DNA of 64,000 nt from JAIBAC01 sp046331095 (GCA_046331095.1 JAXLRM010000005.1:62001-126000); one strand, 5' to 3'; numbered from the stretch's first letter, positions 27,039 to 36,279 are shown. Made by a program: numbers and translations. Notes: generated by a model from the sequence alone, not told the origin.

Positions 27039-28031
27039 TCAGTCGAACTCGAGGACGACCTTGCCGATCGGGCCGCCGCGGTACAGATGCTCGAACGCCG
27101 CCCGCGCCTCCGTCACGTGGTACATGCCCGCGATGTGTGGCTTGACGCCCTTGTCGTCGACGAACTTCACGAGCGACTCGAAGTCGTGGAGAGACCCGAG
27201 CGACGCACCGGCGATGCGGATCTGGCGCCAGAAGACGCGTTGGAGGTCGGCGGGTGGGTTGGCGCCCGAGGTCGCCCCCGCCACCACGATCGTCCCGCCC
27301 GATCGCAGCGAACGCAGGCTCGTCCCCCAGGTCGCCTCGCCGACGCTCTCGATGACCACGTCGACCTCGCGACCGATCATGCGCTTGGGATTGTCCTCGG
27401 TCGTGATCACGGCCTCGGCGCCGAGCGCCTCGAGCTCGGGCGCGACCTCGGGTCTGCGCACCTGGGCGACCATCCGGAAACCCGCCGCGCTGCCGAGCTG
27501 GAGCGCCGCGACACCGAGACCGCCGGTAGCGCCGGTGACCATCACGGTGTCGCCCGGCTCGGGCTGGGACGCCCGGAACAGCATGTTGTACGCGGTCATG
27601 TACGCGGCCGGCAGGCACGCTGACTCTGCCGTGGTGAGCGTGACCGGGCTCGGCACCACGTTGCCGGCGGGTAGAGCCACCTCGGGGGCCATCGTGCCGG
27701 GGCGGCCCTCGCCGATCACGGTGAGGCGGCGGCACAAGGACTGGTCACCGACGCGACAGCCGTAGCAGGCGTCGGTCTCCCCGCAGCCGATCACCGGATA
27801 GAGCACGTAACCGTCGCCGGCGCCGTCGTTGCCGAGTACGCACGGGAACGACTCGAGCGCGGCTCCCACGCCACGCAGTGCCCACAGGTCGTGGTGGTTC
27901 AGCGCAGCGGCCCGGACGGGCACGACGGTGTCGCCGTCGAGTGGCTTGACCTCGGGCGCGTCGACGACGTCGAGAGCAGCAAGCGGATCATCGGGCGAGG
28001 GCCTCGTGGCGACCACTGCGAGTCCGGACAT
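27039..28031 (-). CDS. MDR-family oxidoreductase (quinone reductase/alcohol dehydrogenase-like)
   Basis: A 330-residue medium-chain dehydrogenase/reductase. The GroES-like N-domain has ALNHHDLWALRG, where the catalytic-zinc Cys of alcohol dehydrogenases is absent, but a structural-zinc-like Cys set remains (CGETDACYGCRVGDQSLC). The NAD(P) fold follows with MVTGATGGLGVAALQL. The product is probably a quinone or enone reductase rather than a zinc alcohol dehydrogenase. It lies upstream of the ABC-type lipoprotein gene on the same strand and is divergent from the FDOR gene. Confidence 0.88.
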   Translation of the reverse strand: MSGLAVVATRPSPDDPLAALDVVDAPEVKPLDGDTVVPVRAAALNHHDLWALRGVGAALESFPCVLGNDGAGDGYVLYPVIGCGETDACYGCRVGDQSLCRRLTVIGEGRPGTMAPEVALPAGNVVPSPVTLTTAESACLPAAYMTAYNMLFRASQPEPGDTVMVTGATGGLGVAALQLGSAAGFRMVAQVRRPEVAPELEALGAEAVITTEDNPKRMIGREVDVVIESVGEATWGTSLRSLRSGGTIVVAGATSGANPPADLQRVFWRQIRIAGASLGSLHDFESLVKFVDDKGVKPHIAGMYHVTEARAAFEHLYRGGPIGKVVLEFD

Positions 28032-28156
28032 CGCGATCCTCCCCGGCGGGCGACGAAAGGGCGACTCCCGATAGTTCGCTGCCCCACGATGTCGTCCCTT
28101 CTCCGATGTTGCCGCCCTACGGTCCGCCCCCTCGGCTATCGGTACCCTCGGGCGTC

Positions 28157-28627
28157 ATGAGCCGCCGACATCTGATCCAGATGACCGACACCGAACGGGA
28201 CGCGTTCCTCGCCGCCCCCCACAACGCGTCGCTGACGACGATCGGCCCCGACGGCTACCCGCACACGACGGCGATGTGGTACGGCCTCCTCGACGGAATC
28301 ATCCACTTCGCCACCTATGCCAAGTCCCAGAAGATCCTCAACGCACGACGCAACCCCAAGATCAGTGTCCTCGCCGAGGACGGACGTAGCTACGCCGAGT
28401 TGCGCGGAGTGATGATCCAGGCCGATGCCGAGATCATCGCCGATGCAGATCTGGCTACCGAGGTCATGTTCGACATGACGGCCCGCTACGAGGGCGTCGA
28501 CGTGCGCTCGATCGGTGCCGGCGCCATGGACGCCGTCCGCCAGCGGGCGTCCAAGCGGGCGGTGCTGCGGGTGGTGCCCGTGCGCATCATGAGCTGGGAC
28601 CACGGCAAGCTCGCCGGCGTGTACTGA
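28157..28627 (+). CDS. FDOR/pyridoxamine-5'-phosphate-oxidase-fold protein
   Basis: A 156-residue split-barrel protein of the PPOX/F420-dependent reductase superfamily. Motifs are NASLTTIGPDGYPHTTAMWYGLLDGIIHF (residues about 20-50), AKSQKILNARRNPKISVLAEDG and a C-terminal VVPVRIMSWDHGKL. Such proteins bind F420, FMN or heme; the KSxKxxN-type helix is common in F420 binders but is not decisive. The ATG at 28157 was chosen to match the family length. The stop codon abuts a REP-like array. Confidence 0.87.
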   Translation: MSRRHLIQMTDTERDAFLAAPHNASLTTIGPDGYPHTTAMWYGLLDGIIHFATYAKSQKILNARRNPKISVLAEDGRSYAELRGVMIQADAEIIADADLATEVMFDMTARYEGVDVRSIGAGAMDAVRQRASKRAVLRVVPVRIMSWDHGKLAGVY

Positions 28628-28629
28628 CC

Positions 28630-28750
28630 CCACCCCCAAACGCGGGCCACATGACCCGCCAGCGACACAAACCACCCGCGTTCGACGAGGACCCCACCCC
28701 CAAACGCGGGCCAGATGGCCCGCCAGCGACACGAATCACCCGCGTTCGGG
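28630..28750. repeat. REP-like palindromic array, locus B
   Basis: Two units 64 bp apart: CCAAACGCGGG at 28636 and 28700, with partners CCCGCGTTCG at 28675 and CCCGCGTTCGG at 28739. It fills the space between the convergent FDOR and DUF2332 genes. The DUF2332 stop codon is immediately next to the last arm and its final codons lie within the arm. Confidence 0.88.
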
Positions 28751-29797
28751 GGAAGGGGCCACGGTGGCTCCCCTGGCCGAGTGCCACCGGATCCACGCGC
28801 CGTGCGGCTGTACGTCTGCCATGCTCACCGGAGCGGGCTCCGACGTCCTGAAGTCGACGACCTCGATGCGGCGGCCGCTCGGGGTACCGGCCTCGGCGAT
28901 GATCCACACGAGGTCCCCGCCCCGCGCGGCGGCCAATCGCGGCACGAGGTCGCGGAAGCGCTGCGCCGCAGGGCGGTCGAAGTGCTCCAGCATCGCGTGG
29001 TGGAACACGACCGGGGTCACGTCGCGGCGCTGGGACTCCAAGACGGCGGGCAACACGGCGAGAGCGTCGCCACGCACCATCGGAACGGGTTCGTCCGTGA
29101 CGATGGCGAGCGCAGCATCCAGGCGTGCCCTGCGGTCGGGATGGTCCGGCCACACGAGAGCCCTCAACCAGGCGACCGCGTCCGGGTCTCCCGGCCACAC
29201 GGGCGCGAGGTCGATGCCGGTCCGGCTCGACAGCAGCCTCGGATCGAAGTCGACCGGTGGGATTCGCGAACCCCGCAGGTCGCACGCGACGAGGACCGCC
29301 GAATCGGGGTCTCCTGCAGTCGCCGCGACAGTGGCGTCGGGCATGAACCTGTACTCGTACCTGTACCTGTCGAAGACGAGCAGCAACCCGGCCGAAGCGC
29401 CGACCTCCACCAGCGCCAGGTGCCGGCCCGGGTCGACCGCCGAGACGTGGGACATCACGGGGAGCAGGAACGAGCAGCGCCGCACCTCGTTGGTCTGCAC
29501 CAGGCGCGTGGCGCACTCGTGGGCGAGGCGGCCCTGGTTCGCGTGACACCACTGCGAGAACTCCCCCTCGCCGAGGTCGCGGATCGAGTCGCCGAGGAGC
29601 AGGTGGGCGGCGCCGAGGAACAGGAGTGGCAACTGTTGGCCCGGACGCGCCTCCCGCACACACACGGCCGCCGTGGGATCCCTGGCGATCGCTCGCGACA
29701 AGCGGTCGTACGTAGGGGCGTAAGGCCCGCACTCGGTCTCGGCGAAGGCGAGGAAACGGGCTCCGATCTCGGCGAGGCTGGGCGCCGAGACGCTCAC
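28736..29797 (-). CDS. DUF2332 family protein
   Basis: A 353-residue protein matching the DUF2332 pattern: LAEIGARFLAFAETECGPYAPTYDRLSRAIA at the N-terminus, LLFLGAAHLLL, then LVEVGASAGLLLVFDRY, which looks like a methyltransferase-type nucleotide loop. Function is unknown; an SAM-dependent methyltransferase-like fold is possible. The GTG start overlaps the upstream stop as GTGA. The last residues (SPERG) are encoded within the REP-like repeat. Third gene of a three-gene overlapping operon. Confidence 0.8.
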   Translation of the reverse strand: MSVSAPSLAEIGARFLAFAETECGPYAPTYDRLSRAIARDPTAAVCVREARPGQQLPLLFLGAAHLLLGDSIRDLGEGEFSQWCHANQGRLAHECATRLVQTNEVRRCSFLLPVMSHVSAVDPGRHLALVEVGASAGLLLVFDRYRYEYRFMPDATVAATAGDPDSAVLVACDLRGSRIPPVDFDPRLLSSRTGIDLAPVWPGDPDAVAWLRALVWPDHPDRRARLDAALAIVTDEPVPMVRGDALAVLPAVLESQRRDVTPVVFHHAMLEHFDRPAAQRFRDLVPRLAAARGGDLVWIIAEAGTPSGRRIEVVDFRTSEPAPVSMADVQPHGAWIRWHSARGATVAPSPERG

Positions 29798-31461
29798 AGG
29801 CCCGCTGCCGTGATCAGCGCCGCGGCGAGCAGGCCGGACCCGGCGGCCCACCCGACACCGGTGAGCGCCGCGCCGGACTCGGCGTCGTAGGTCTCGCACG
29901 CCATCCCGTCCGCATCGAGCGGCGCGTGCTCGGCGACCATCCGGCCCTCGTCGCTGACATCGCGGCCGCTCGGGAAGGCGAGCATCCGCTCTGCGAGCGA
30001 CTCGAGGCACGGCCCGGCCATCCAGGCGGAACGCTCACCCGAGTAGCGGCCCGCCACGTGGTTGGGGTTCCGCGCCGACATGAGATGCTCGACCGTACGT
30101 CGCCACGCGCTCTCGTCACGGCGGTCCAGGGTCCCGAGCCGGCCCAGCATCGAGACAGACGCCGTGGGGTCGTCCCAGTTGAAGGGCTGACCCTCGGGAC
30201 CGAGGGCCCCGACGATCCAGCCGTCCTGCACGAAGGCCTGCCGCCACAGCCCGGCGAGCTTGGGTACCGCACTCGAGTGCTCGATCACCCGGAGGCGGCC
30301 CAGCACCTCGTATGCCGCGATCGCCATCGCGTTCGGGACCGCGAGGAAGGGTCCGGGCGCCAGGTCCCCGGAAGGTGCGAGCTCGGTGCGGAACAGACCG
30401 AACGCGCGGTCGTGCCAGCGTGGAAGCTCTTCGGCAACCGCTCGCAGAGCGTCGTCGACCTCGGGTTCGGATACGACGGCAGCGTCGCCGGTCACGCGCA
30501 CGTAGTCGCCGACGCCGAGCACCGCGTCGCAGGCCGCGTCGAGCTGAAAGCCGCCGAAGTGCGGCGCCCCTGCAGGGTCCAGGGCGTGCATGCCAGGCGC
30601 GGTGGCCACGAGCCTGCAGGCTGCGACGAGGCCGTCACGCGCGGCATCGGGGTCGCACGCCGTGATCGCGGGGAGCGCCCAGCGGAACCAATCGCGGGCT
30701 CGGAACGTCGCCGGTAGGTCGTATCGGGGAGACCGGGACGTGACCGGCAGCCACTCTCCAGTGTCGATGGCTCGACCGAGAGCGCCGATGCGGCAGAAGC
30801 GGAGGTTCTCGATCGTGCGAGCACTCAGCCCCTCGGGGACGAACAGGCCGCGTTCGGCCGGGCGACCCACCGAACGCCTCAACGCATGTGCTGCACCCGC
30901 AGCCGAATCGCCGTCGATGCCCACCGCGAGGTGCACCGGACCCGGCAGGTCGAGCATCCCACGGACGCGATCCTGCAGCGGCTGGCGCGACTCCCGCTCC
31001 GGATCCCAGTCGATCCCTCCCACGTGGACACGATTGACACCCCCGTGGGGGGCGATCGCGAACGCGCCCATCGGCACCTCCCCGGCAGGCTCGAACACGA
31101 GCGCGTAAGCCCACGGGTCCCACCGCACCCCGAGCATGACAGGCATGGGCCGGCTCGAGTACCGATGACGCAGTACCCCGCCCCAGCGCACGTCGAGGTG
31201 CACCATCGCGCCTTCGATGGTGACCCCGCGTTGCTCCGCCCTCGCGGAGATCGAAGCTCCGGAGCCGTGCACGGCGACGAGAGGCGAGTCGTCGCCGACG
31301 AAGCGGAGCATCGCACGCTGGCCCTCGTGGAGCAGATCGACCTCGGGCAACGTGAGAAGCCCCTCGGCGCCGGCGCTTCCGGGCACGAAGAGCCAGTCCG
31401 TCCCGTACGAGCGCCCCCACCACGGTGGAGCGGGGCGTTGCGGTGTGAGCTCCCCACTCAC
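29794..31461 (-). CDS. six-hairpin glycosidase-like protein
   Basis: A 555-residue cytoplasmic protein with a beta-rich N-domain and a helical C-domain reminiscent of (alpha/alpha)6 glycosidases such as debranching or trehalase-like enzymes. Suggestive segments are YDLPATFRARDWFRWALP, HFGGFQLDAACDAVLGV and FNWDDPTASVSML. The catalytic acids were not confidently placed, so activity is not assured. ATGA overlap with the aminotransferase-like gene upstream and GTGA overlap with DUF2332 downstream. Confidence 0.55.
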   Translation of the reverse strand: MSGELTPQRPAPPWWGRSYGTDWLFVPGSAGAEGLLTLPEVDLLHEGQRAMLRFVGDDSPLVAVHGSGASISARAEQRGVTIEGAMVHLDVRWGGVLRHRYSSRPMPVMLGVRWDPWAYALVFEPAGEVPMGAFAIAPHGGVNRVHVGGIDWDPERESRQPLQDRVRGMLDLPGPVHLAVGIDGDSAAGAAHALRRSVGRPAERGLFVPEGLSARTIENLRFCRIGALGRAIDTGEWLPVTSRSPRYDLPATFRARDWFRWALPAITACDPDAARDGLVAACRLVATAPGMHALDPAGAPHFGGFQLDAACDAVLGVGDYVRVTGDAAVVSEPEVDDALRAVAEELPRWHDRAFGLFRTELAPSGDLAPGPFLAVPNAMAIAAYEVLGRLRVIEHSSAVPKLAGLWRQAFVQDGWIVGALGPEGQPFNWDDPTASVSMLGRLGTLDRRDESAWRRTVEHLMSARNPNHVAGRYSGERSAWMAGPCLESLAERMLAFPSGRDVSDEGRMVAEHAPLDADGMACETYDAESGAALTGVGWAAGSGLLAAALITAAGL

Positions 31462-32621
31462 CGCGGCAGGGCCTCGAACAACGCCGACAGGTCGTCCTCG
31501 GTGCAGACGAAGTGAGGGCTCACCCGCACCCCTCCGCCACGGGGAGCGACCACGACGCCGCGGTCGCGGAGGATGCGCACGAGGGACACCGAGTCCATGC
31601 GGGGGTGGCTGAACGTCACTATGCCGGACGTGTGCGCGGGGTCACGTGCCGACATGACGTTCATGCCGGCGTCGTGGACACCGCGCACGACCTTGTCGGC
31701 CAGTTCGTTCACGCGGGCCCATATCTGCTCGATGCCGGCGCTCGCCAGCAGGTGGACCGACGCGAGGAGGGCGGCAAGCGCGACACGGGTGGGCGAGCCG
31801 CCCTCGAGGCGGCGCGCACCCGGGTCCGGATTCCACGACAGGTCCTCCCAGTCCCCCCTCTGGACGACCGAGTTCCACCCCGGTTCGAGTACTCGCAACC
31901 TCGGGAGCGCGTCATGCGCCACGTAGAGGAAGCCTTGACCCTCGACGCTGCAGAGCCACTTGTGACCATCGGCGGCTGCGAAGTCGACCCCGGTGGCGTG
32001 GAGGTCGAGTGGGACCGCGCCGGCTCCCTGGATGACGTCGGCACAGACGAGCGCGCCTCTCTCGTGACAGATGCGGGCAAGCTCGGCGATGTCGGTGCGC
32101 CAGCCGGTCGCGTAGTGGACCCACGAGCAGGCGACCACCGCGGGCGGCGATCCCGAGGCGACCGCACCCGCCAGCCGGTCCAGCGAGACCCCGGGACCGT
32201 CCCTGTCGACGACGTCGACGTGCACCCCTTGGGCGCTGAGGGTCGTCCACGGCAGTACGGCGCTGGGGAAGTCGCTGCCGGAGACCACGACGCGGTCGCC
32301 ATCGCCGAGACCGAGGCCGTTCGCTACCCAGCCGAGACCCTCGGTCGTGTTGCGCACGAACGCGATCTCGCCGGCATCGGCTCCCACGAAGCGCGCGAGA
32401 TCGCCGCGGAGTTCGTCAATCGCCGCATCGGTGTCGTCGACGCTCTCGATCGCGTCGAGTGCCTGGGCCTCGGCCGCGAGGGTGGCGGCTTCCACGGCGA
32501 CCTGGGGTACCGGCGCTACTCCCGCGAAGTCCAGGTACGCCCAGCGGTTGAAGATCGGGAACCAGTCCCGCGCGGTTTCGCACGAGAGCCGGGCTTGGGG
32601 AAGCGGCGCCGGTGTCGTCAC
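31458..32621 (-). CDS. PLP-dependent aminotransferase class V-fold enzyme
   Basis: About 387 residues of the NifS/isopenicillin-N-epimerase-like class V family. YLDFAGVAPVPQVAVEAA opens the fold; FVRNTTEGLGWVANGL binds the cofactor phosphate; CADVIQGAGAVPLDL and the Schiff-base Lys in AADGHKWL follow; the C-terminus has VRVSPHFVCTEDDL. Substrate unknown; cysteine desulfurase-like or amino-acid lyase activity is possible. GTG at 32621 is preferred, with another start possible at 32654. First gene of the overlapping operon ending in DUF2332. Confidence 0.85.
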   Translation of the reverse strand: MTTPAPLPQARLSCETARDWFPIFNRWAYLDFAGVAPVPQVAVEAATLAAEAQALDAIESVDDTDAAIDELRGDLARFVGADAGEIAFVRNTTEGLGWVANGLGLGDGDRVVVSGSDFPSAVLPWTTLSAQGVHVDVVDRDGPGVSLDRLAGAVASGSPPAVVACSWVHYATGWRTDIAELARICHERGALVCADVIQGAGAVPLDLHATGVDFAAADGHKWLCSVEGQGFLYVAHDALPRLRVLEPGWNSVVQRGDWEDLSWNPDPGARRLEGGSPTRVALAALLASVHLLASAGIEQIWARVNELADKVVRGVHDAGMNVMSARDPAHTSGIVTFSHPRMDSVSLVRILRDRGVVVAPRGGGVRVSPHFVCTEDDLSALFEALPR

Positions 32622-32813
32622 CCTGCGCAGGTTAGATACTCCGGCGGCCCGCAACGGGTGACAGCCGTGAAACAGGGCGCACGGGGCCCGATGGCGACGT
32701 CCCCACGACGCCGCCGGACCCCGGGAACCCTCGCCCTCGTCGGGCCTCTCGGCCCCGGCCCCAGCCGACTCCCTGGTCGCCCGGCGGAACGAGCGACTCG
32801 AAACGTAGCGAAG

Positions 32814-32918
32814 CTACCCGGTCTGCTCGGATCCCGCCAGGGCGACTCGCGCCTCGTCGCGCACGGTGACCGACTCGAGGAACGTCCTGGCCACGGCGTC
32901 CGCGTCAGGGGGCGGCGT
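32814..32918 (-). other. coding-like in-frame extension beyond the Zn-ribbon gene stop
   Basis: Directly after the TGA that ends the Zn-ribbon gene, the same frame stays open for 34 codons to a TAG. The translation (TPPPDADAVARTFLESV, then TVRDEARVALAGSEQTG) has the acidic-helix composition and GC-rich third positions of real protein here, unlike shadow frames. It could be the end of a gene interrupted by a nonsense change or a readthrough product. The rest of 32655-32813 shows nothing recognisable. Confidence 0.4.
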
Positions 32919-33596
32919 TCACAAGAGCGCACCGCATGCGTCGCAGAAGACGGCCCCGTCACGGTTGACGTGCTCGCATCGCGGGCAGCCCCCGTCAGGC
33001 CGGGTGGGAGGCGACACATGGACGTAGTACGTGGACGCGCCGTTGTCGGCCGCCGAGACGACGAGTCCCGGCGTGAGCTCGAGGACGCGACCGTGGTTGC
33101 GCTCGCAGAGATCGGTGATCTCCTTTGCGAGCTGCAAGCTGGCACCGTCTCGGGGAGCGGCGATCGCTGTCCCGACGACTGGCAGCTCCTCGGTGACGGG
33201 CCCGCACACGACGCGACCGCCCGTGTCCGAGACGACCGCCAGCGCCAGATCCCTTGCGTTCGGCTCTTGCGGGGCGCCCACGCCGAAGCGCACCGCGGCT
33301 CCTGTGGTCAGGCTCACCGTCAGGACGGCACCGGGGCCGGCATCCTCGACACGAGCCCCGGCGAGGAACCCGATCGGCACCGAACCGTCCACAACGGGTT
33401 CGGCTCCGAGAGGCCACGACAGTGTGAGCAGACGATGCCCGGTCAGCGCGAGGATCACCCTGTCGATTCCGGCGGTGGTGCCGCTGCGACCGTCCACGTC
33501 GATCACCGTCGCCTCGACGCACTCGAGTACATCCTCACCCGGGTGCAGGTGGGGACCGCACGTCTCGAAGAGCGTGTCTCGGCGGATCACAGCCAT
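32919..33596 (-). CDS. hypothetical protein with C-terminal zinc ribbon
   Basis: A 225-residue protein. The first 190 residues read as one or two PH-like beta barrels (LILALTGHRLLTLSWPLG-type strands, GAVLTVSLTTGAAVRFGV), and the C-terminus is a zinc ribbon CPRCEHVNRDGAVFCDACG. Similar architectures in actinobacteria are membrane-surface or trafficking-related but uncharacterised. It is divergent from the DUF1028 gene. A coding-like in-frame stretch follows the stop. Confidence 0.65.
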   Translation of the reverse strand: MAVIRRDTLFETCGPHLHPGEDVLECVEATVIDVDGRSGTTAGIDRVILALTGHRLLTLSWPLGAEPVVDGSVPIGFLAGARVEDAGPGAVLTVSLTTGAAVRFGVGAPQEPNARDLALAVVSDTGGRVVCGPVTEELPVVGTAIAAPRDGASLQLAKEITDLCERNHGRVLELTPGLVVSAADNGASTYYVHVSPPTRPDGGCPRCEHVNRDGAVFCDACGALL

Positions 33597-33664
33597 TTGT
33601 GTCTTGTCGGATTCCCACGCCCGAACCTTGATCGCAGGGGCGAACCTCGACGTAGTCTCCCGCG

Positions 33665-34702
33665 ATGCGAGCGCTGGCGCGGTTCTTCGCGCTCCTGGCG
33701 ACCGGTGCCGTCTTGTGGCACGCCTCAGGCGCGCACGCGACGTGGACGATCGTCGCGGTGGATCCGCGAACAGGCGACGTGGGGGCCGCCGGTGCCGGCT
33801 GCGTCGACGCCGACCTGCTCGCGGTGGCGGGACTAGTCCCTCGCGTCGGCACGGTCGCGACCCAGGGTGTCTACTCCGAACGCGGCCGCGACCTGGGCAT
33901 GCAGCTCCTTCAGCAGGGCCGGAACCCGCCGCAGGTCCTCACCGCGCTCACCGGACCTGCGTTCGACCCCGACAGCGCCAAACGCCAGTACGCGGCCGTG
34001 ACCTCGGGCTCGGCCAACGCGTTCACCGGTAGCAAGGTCGAGCAATGGTCCGGCGATCGCGGCGGCACCGGCGCCGGGGGAAGCGCCGCGGTGATCGTGG
34101 ACACCGCCGCCGACGGCGAGGTGGCACGGAACGCCTACGAGGCGTTCCAGACCGAGACGCACGGCCCACTGCACCTGACCGACCGCCTGATGCTCGCGCT
34201 CGAAGCAGGCTCCGCGGCTGGTGGCGACAAGCGTTGCAACGTCGACGGCGTGGCCCAGACGGCGCGCAGCGCCTTCGTGGTGGCCGCGCGGCCTCAGGAC
34301 CCGGTCTTCGCTGCGCCCTCCAACACCCCGCTCGAGATGGTGGCAGGGCTGCCATGGCTGGCGTTGTCGGTGGTGAACGTCGACAACCGCGAGAATCCGA
34401 TCCTCGATGTACGCGCGGAGTACGACGACTGGCGCGCGACGGCTCTGCCCGCTTGTCCCGACTGCAACCTCGATGCCGTCGAGGTGCCGGAGGGAGACCG
34501 GCAGGCACCGCCGCCGATGGACTGGGGTGACATCCTCGGCGTCGCGATCGTGGTAGTCGCGGCGGTTGTCATCGTGGCCGTGCTCGGCGCCCTGACCGTC
34601 GCCGTGCTGCGCCGGCACCGGGAGCGGCGAGGTGGTTCCCCCGCGCCGTCCGGCACCGACGCGGACGACAACGACGCCGACACGGTCGAGTCAGCGCTAT
34701 GA
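33665..34702 (+). CDS. secreted, membrane-anchored DUF1028 (Ntn-hydrolase-like) protein
   Basis: A 345-residue protein with a signal peptide (cleavage plausible after SGAHA), a DUF1028 domain (TWTIVAVDPRTGDVGAAGAG, VATQGVY, TGPAFDPDSAKRQYAAV, LMLALEAGSAAGGDKRC) and a C-terminal transmembrane helix (about 285-308) with a short charged tail. DUF1028 belongs to the Ntn-hydrolase clan; signal cleavage would expose Thr as the N-terminal residue, as needed for such a nucleophile. Activity and substrate unknown. ATGA overlap with the next gene. Confidence 0.75.
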   Translation: MRALARFFALLATGAVLWHASGAHATWTIVAVDPRTGDVGAAGAGCVDADLLAVAGLVPRVGTVATQGVYSERGRDLGMQLLQQGRNPPQVLTALTGPAFDPDSAKRQYAAVTSGSANAFTGSKVEQWSGDRGGTGAGGSAAVIVDTAADGEVARNAYEAFQTETHGPLHLTDRLMLALEAGSAAGGDKRCNVDGVAQTARSAFVVAARPQDPVFAAPSNTPLEMVAGLPWLALSVVNVDNRENPILDVRAEYDDWRATALPACPDCNLDAVEVPEGDRQAPPPMDWGDILGVAIVVVAAVVIVAVLGALTVAVLRRHRERRGGSPAPSGTDADDNDADTVESAL

Positions 34703-36276
34703 GCGGCAAGGTCCTGTGCGACTTCCAGCGCTGGGTCGGTGCCCCGCACGCACAGGTTCGCTCCGAGCTGGCCAACGTGCTGCGCCGCCTTCACTTCAAG
34801 GTCGCCGCCGACCAGGTGAGCCTGATCGAGGCGACTCGAGGGTCCCAGATGGCGTCCTCGGCGATGGTCATGTCGAAGCTGCCTCTCGCCGTCACCGTCC
34901 ATGTGCACCCCGGCGACACCTCCGGCACGGGCATCTCGGTCCGCATCGAGGACAGGTGGCGCAGTCCCTTCGGCAAGGTGTGGGGCGCGAACACGCCCTA
35001 CCGCTCGCTGTTCGAAGAGGTGGCCGGTGCAATCGACGACGCCCTCGCCCGCCTCGATCCGCGAGCTGCCGGCGCCTTCGAGGCGCCGCGGTTCTGGTCG
35101 GCGACGGGCGACATCGCGCCGCTGGAACGAGCGAACGTCGCGGCGGGCGGTGTCGGCGACAAAGCGGTGAAGAAGGCCGCGCGGGCACTCGAGGGCGGCG
35201 ACAAGACGGTACAGCCGTCGTCGTGGAAGAGCGTGAGCGCCGTGCGCTTCGACGCACCCGCGGGCTCGCTGCAGGTCGACCCCGCCGACGTGCGTATCCG
35301 CCTCGCGGTGGCGTCACTCATCGGCACCCAGTCCGGCGACCTGCCCGAACCGGTCGTGAGGCGGGTCGAAGCCCTCGCGACCAGGGTCGAGCAGGCCCTG
35401 TCCGGCGCACGCGGGGTCGTCGTCGTGACACTCGACGAGCGCGAGCAAAAGGTCGTCGAGTTCCTCGACATGCAAGCCCGCATCCGTGACGAGCTGCCGA
35501 TGCGGATCCTGACGACGTGTCAGGAGTGCCGGTTCCAGAAGGTGTCCAACCCCGACCTGGAGCGTGTGCGGCGCCGCAACGACCGCCTCCGTACGCTCAC
35601 GTCGAGTCTGGGGGCGAGCTTCGGCAAGGGCGGCCCGAGTCCGTTCGTCGTGTTCGGCACATGGTTCCGGATGACCCAGCTCGACCCCGACTTCGTCTGC
35701 CCCCGGTGCCAGGGGATGCTCGGCTCGGGTCGCATCGTCACGTTCTGCCCCAGCTGCGGTGACCGACGCGACGAAGCCGTCCTGACCAAGTGTCCCAAGT
35801 GCCGGCACGACTTCCGGCGCGAGTTGCGCCACCGCGACGTCTGGCACGTGCTCCCTCCGCCCGTGGCCGCGGTCGCGCCACCGGCAGGCGAGCTCACGGC
35901 GTTGCCTCCACCACCCCCAGCGGCTGCCCCGCCTCCCGCTCCGGCCGGTGCCGCCGGCCCGCCGGTACAGCTGCACGTACCGCCACCACCACCCCCGCCG
36001 TCCCCGGCATCTCCGGCCGCGTCCCCTGGCTCTCCGGGGACTTCGGCACCGGCGCCGCCGCCCCCTCCACCGGTGCCGGTACCGGTACCGGTGCCGGTGC
36101 CGAACCCGCCTCCTGCGGCACCGAACGCACTTCGCCACTGTGAGTGGTGCGGGCGGCCGACGCCGACACTCTGGCGCGTCGTGGTGTGGAACAACGGCGT
36201 GCGGACCACCGTGCACCTCTGCGGCACGCCGCCGCGCTGTTCCCCACCCTCCCTCGAACCCCCCGTCCAGGTCTGA
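34699..36276 (+). CDS. hypothetical Zn-ribbon protein with long proline-rich linker
   Basis: A 525-residue protein. Residues 1-260 form an unrecognised alpha/beta region; then three CxxC pairs follow: CQECRFQ, CPRCQ...CPSCG and CPKC, indicating zinc ribbons at about 270-370. From about 390 to 475 is a Pro/Ala-rich linker including a Val-Pro run, then CEWCGRP with a further Cys pair, a small terminal treble-clef-like module. No homologue recognised. Overlaps the DUF1028 gene by ATGA, so the two likely work together. The stop abuts a REP-like array. Confidence 0.7.
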   Translation: MSGKVLCDFQRWVGAPHAQVRSELANVLRRLHFKVAADQVSLIEATRGSQMASSAMVMSKLPLAVTVHVHPGDTSGTGISVRIEDRWRSPFGKVWGANTPYRSLFEEVAGAIDDALARLDPRAAGAFEAPRFWSATGDIAPLERANVAAGGVGDKAVKKAARALEGGDKTVQPSSWKSVSAVRFDAPAGSLQVDPADVRIRLAVASLIGTQSGDLPEPVVRRVEALATRVEQALSGARGVVVVTLDEREQKVVEFLDMQARIRDELPMRILTTCQECRFQKVSNPDLERVRRRNDRLRTLTSSLGASFGKGGPSPFVVFGTWFRMTQLDPDFVCPRCQGMLGSGRIVTFCPSCGDRRDEAVLTKCPKCRHDFRRELRHRDVWHVLPPPVAAVAPPAGELTALPPPPPAAAPPPAPAGAAGPPVQLHVPPPPPPPSPASPAASPGSPGTSAPAPPPPPPVPVPVPVPVPNPPPAAPNALRHCEWCGRPTPTLWRVVVWNNGVRTTVHLCGTPPRCSPPSLEPPVQV

Positions 36277-36279
36277 CCC

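Noticed and set aside
36061..36110. Val-Pro dipeptide run (GTGCCG-type microsatellite) as a regulatory repeat
   Set aside because: It encodes part of the proline-rich linker and is in frame, so it is a coding low-complexity tract.
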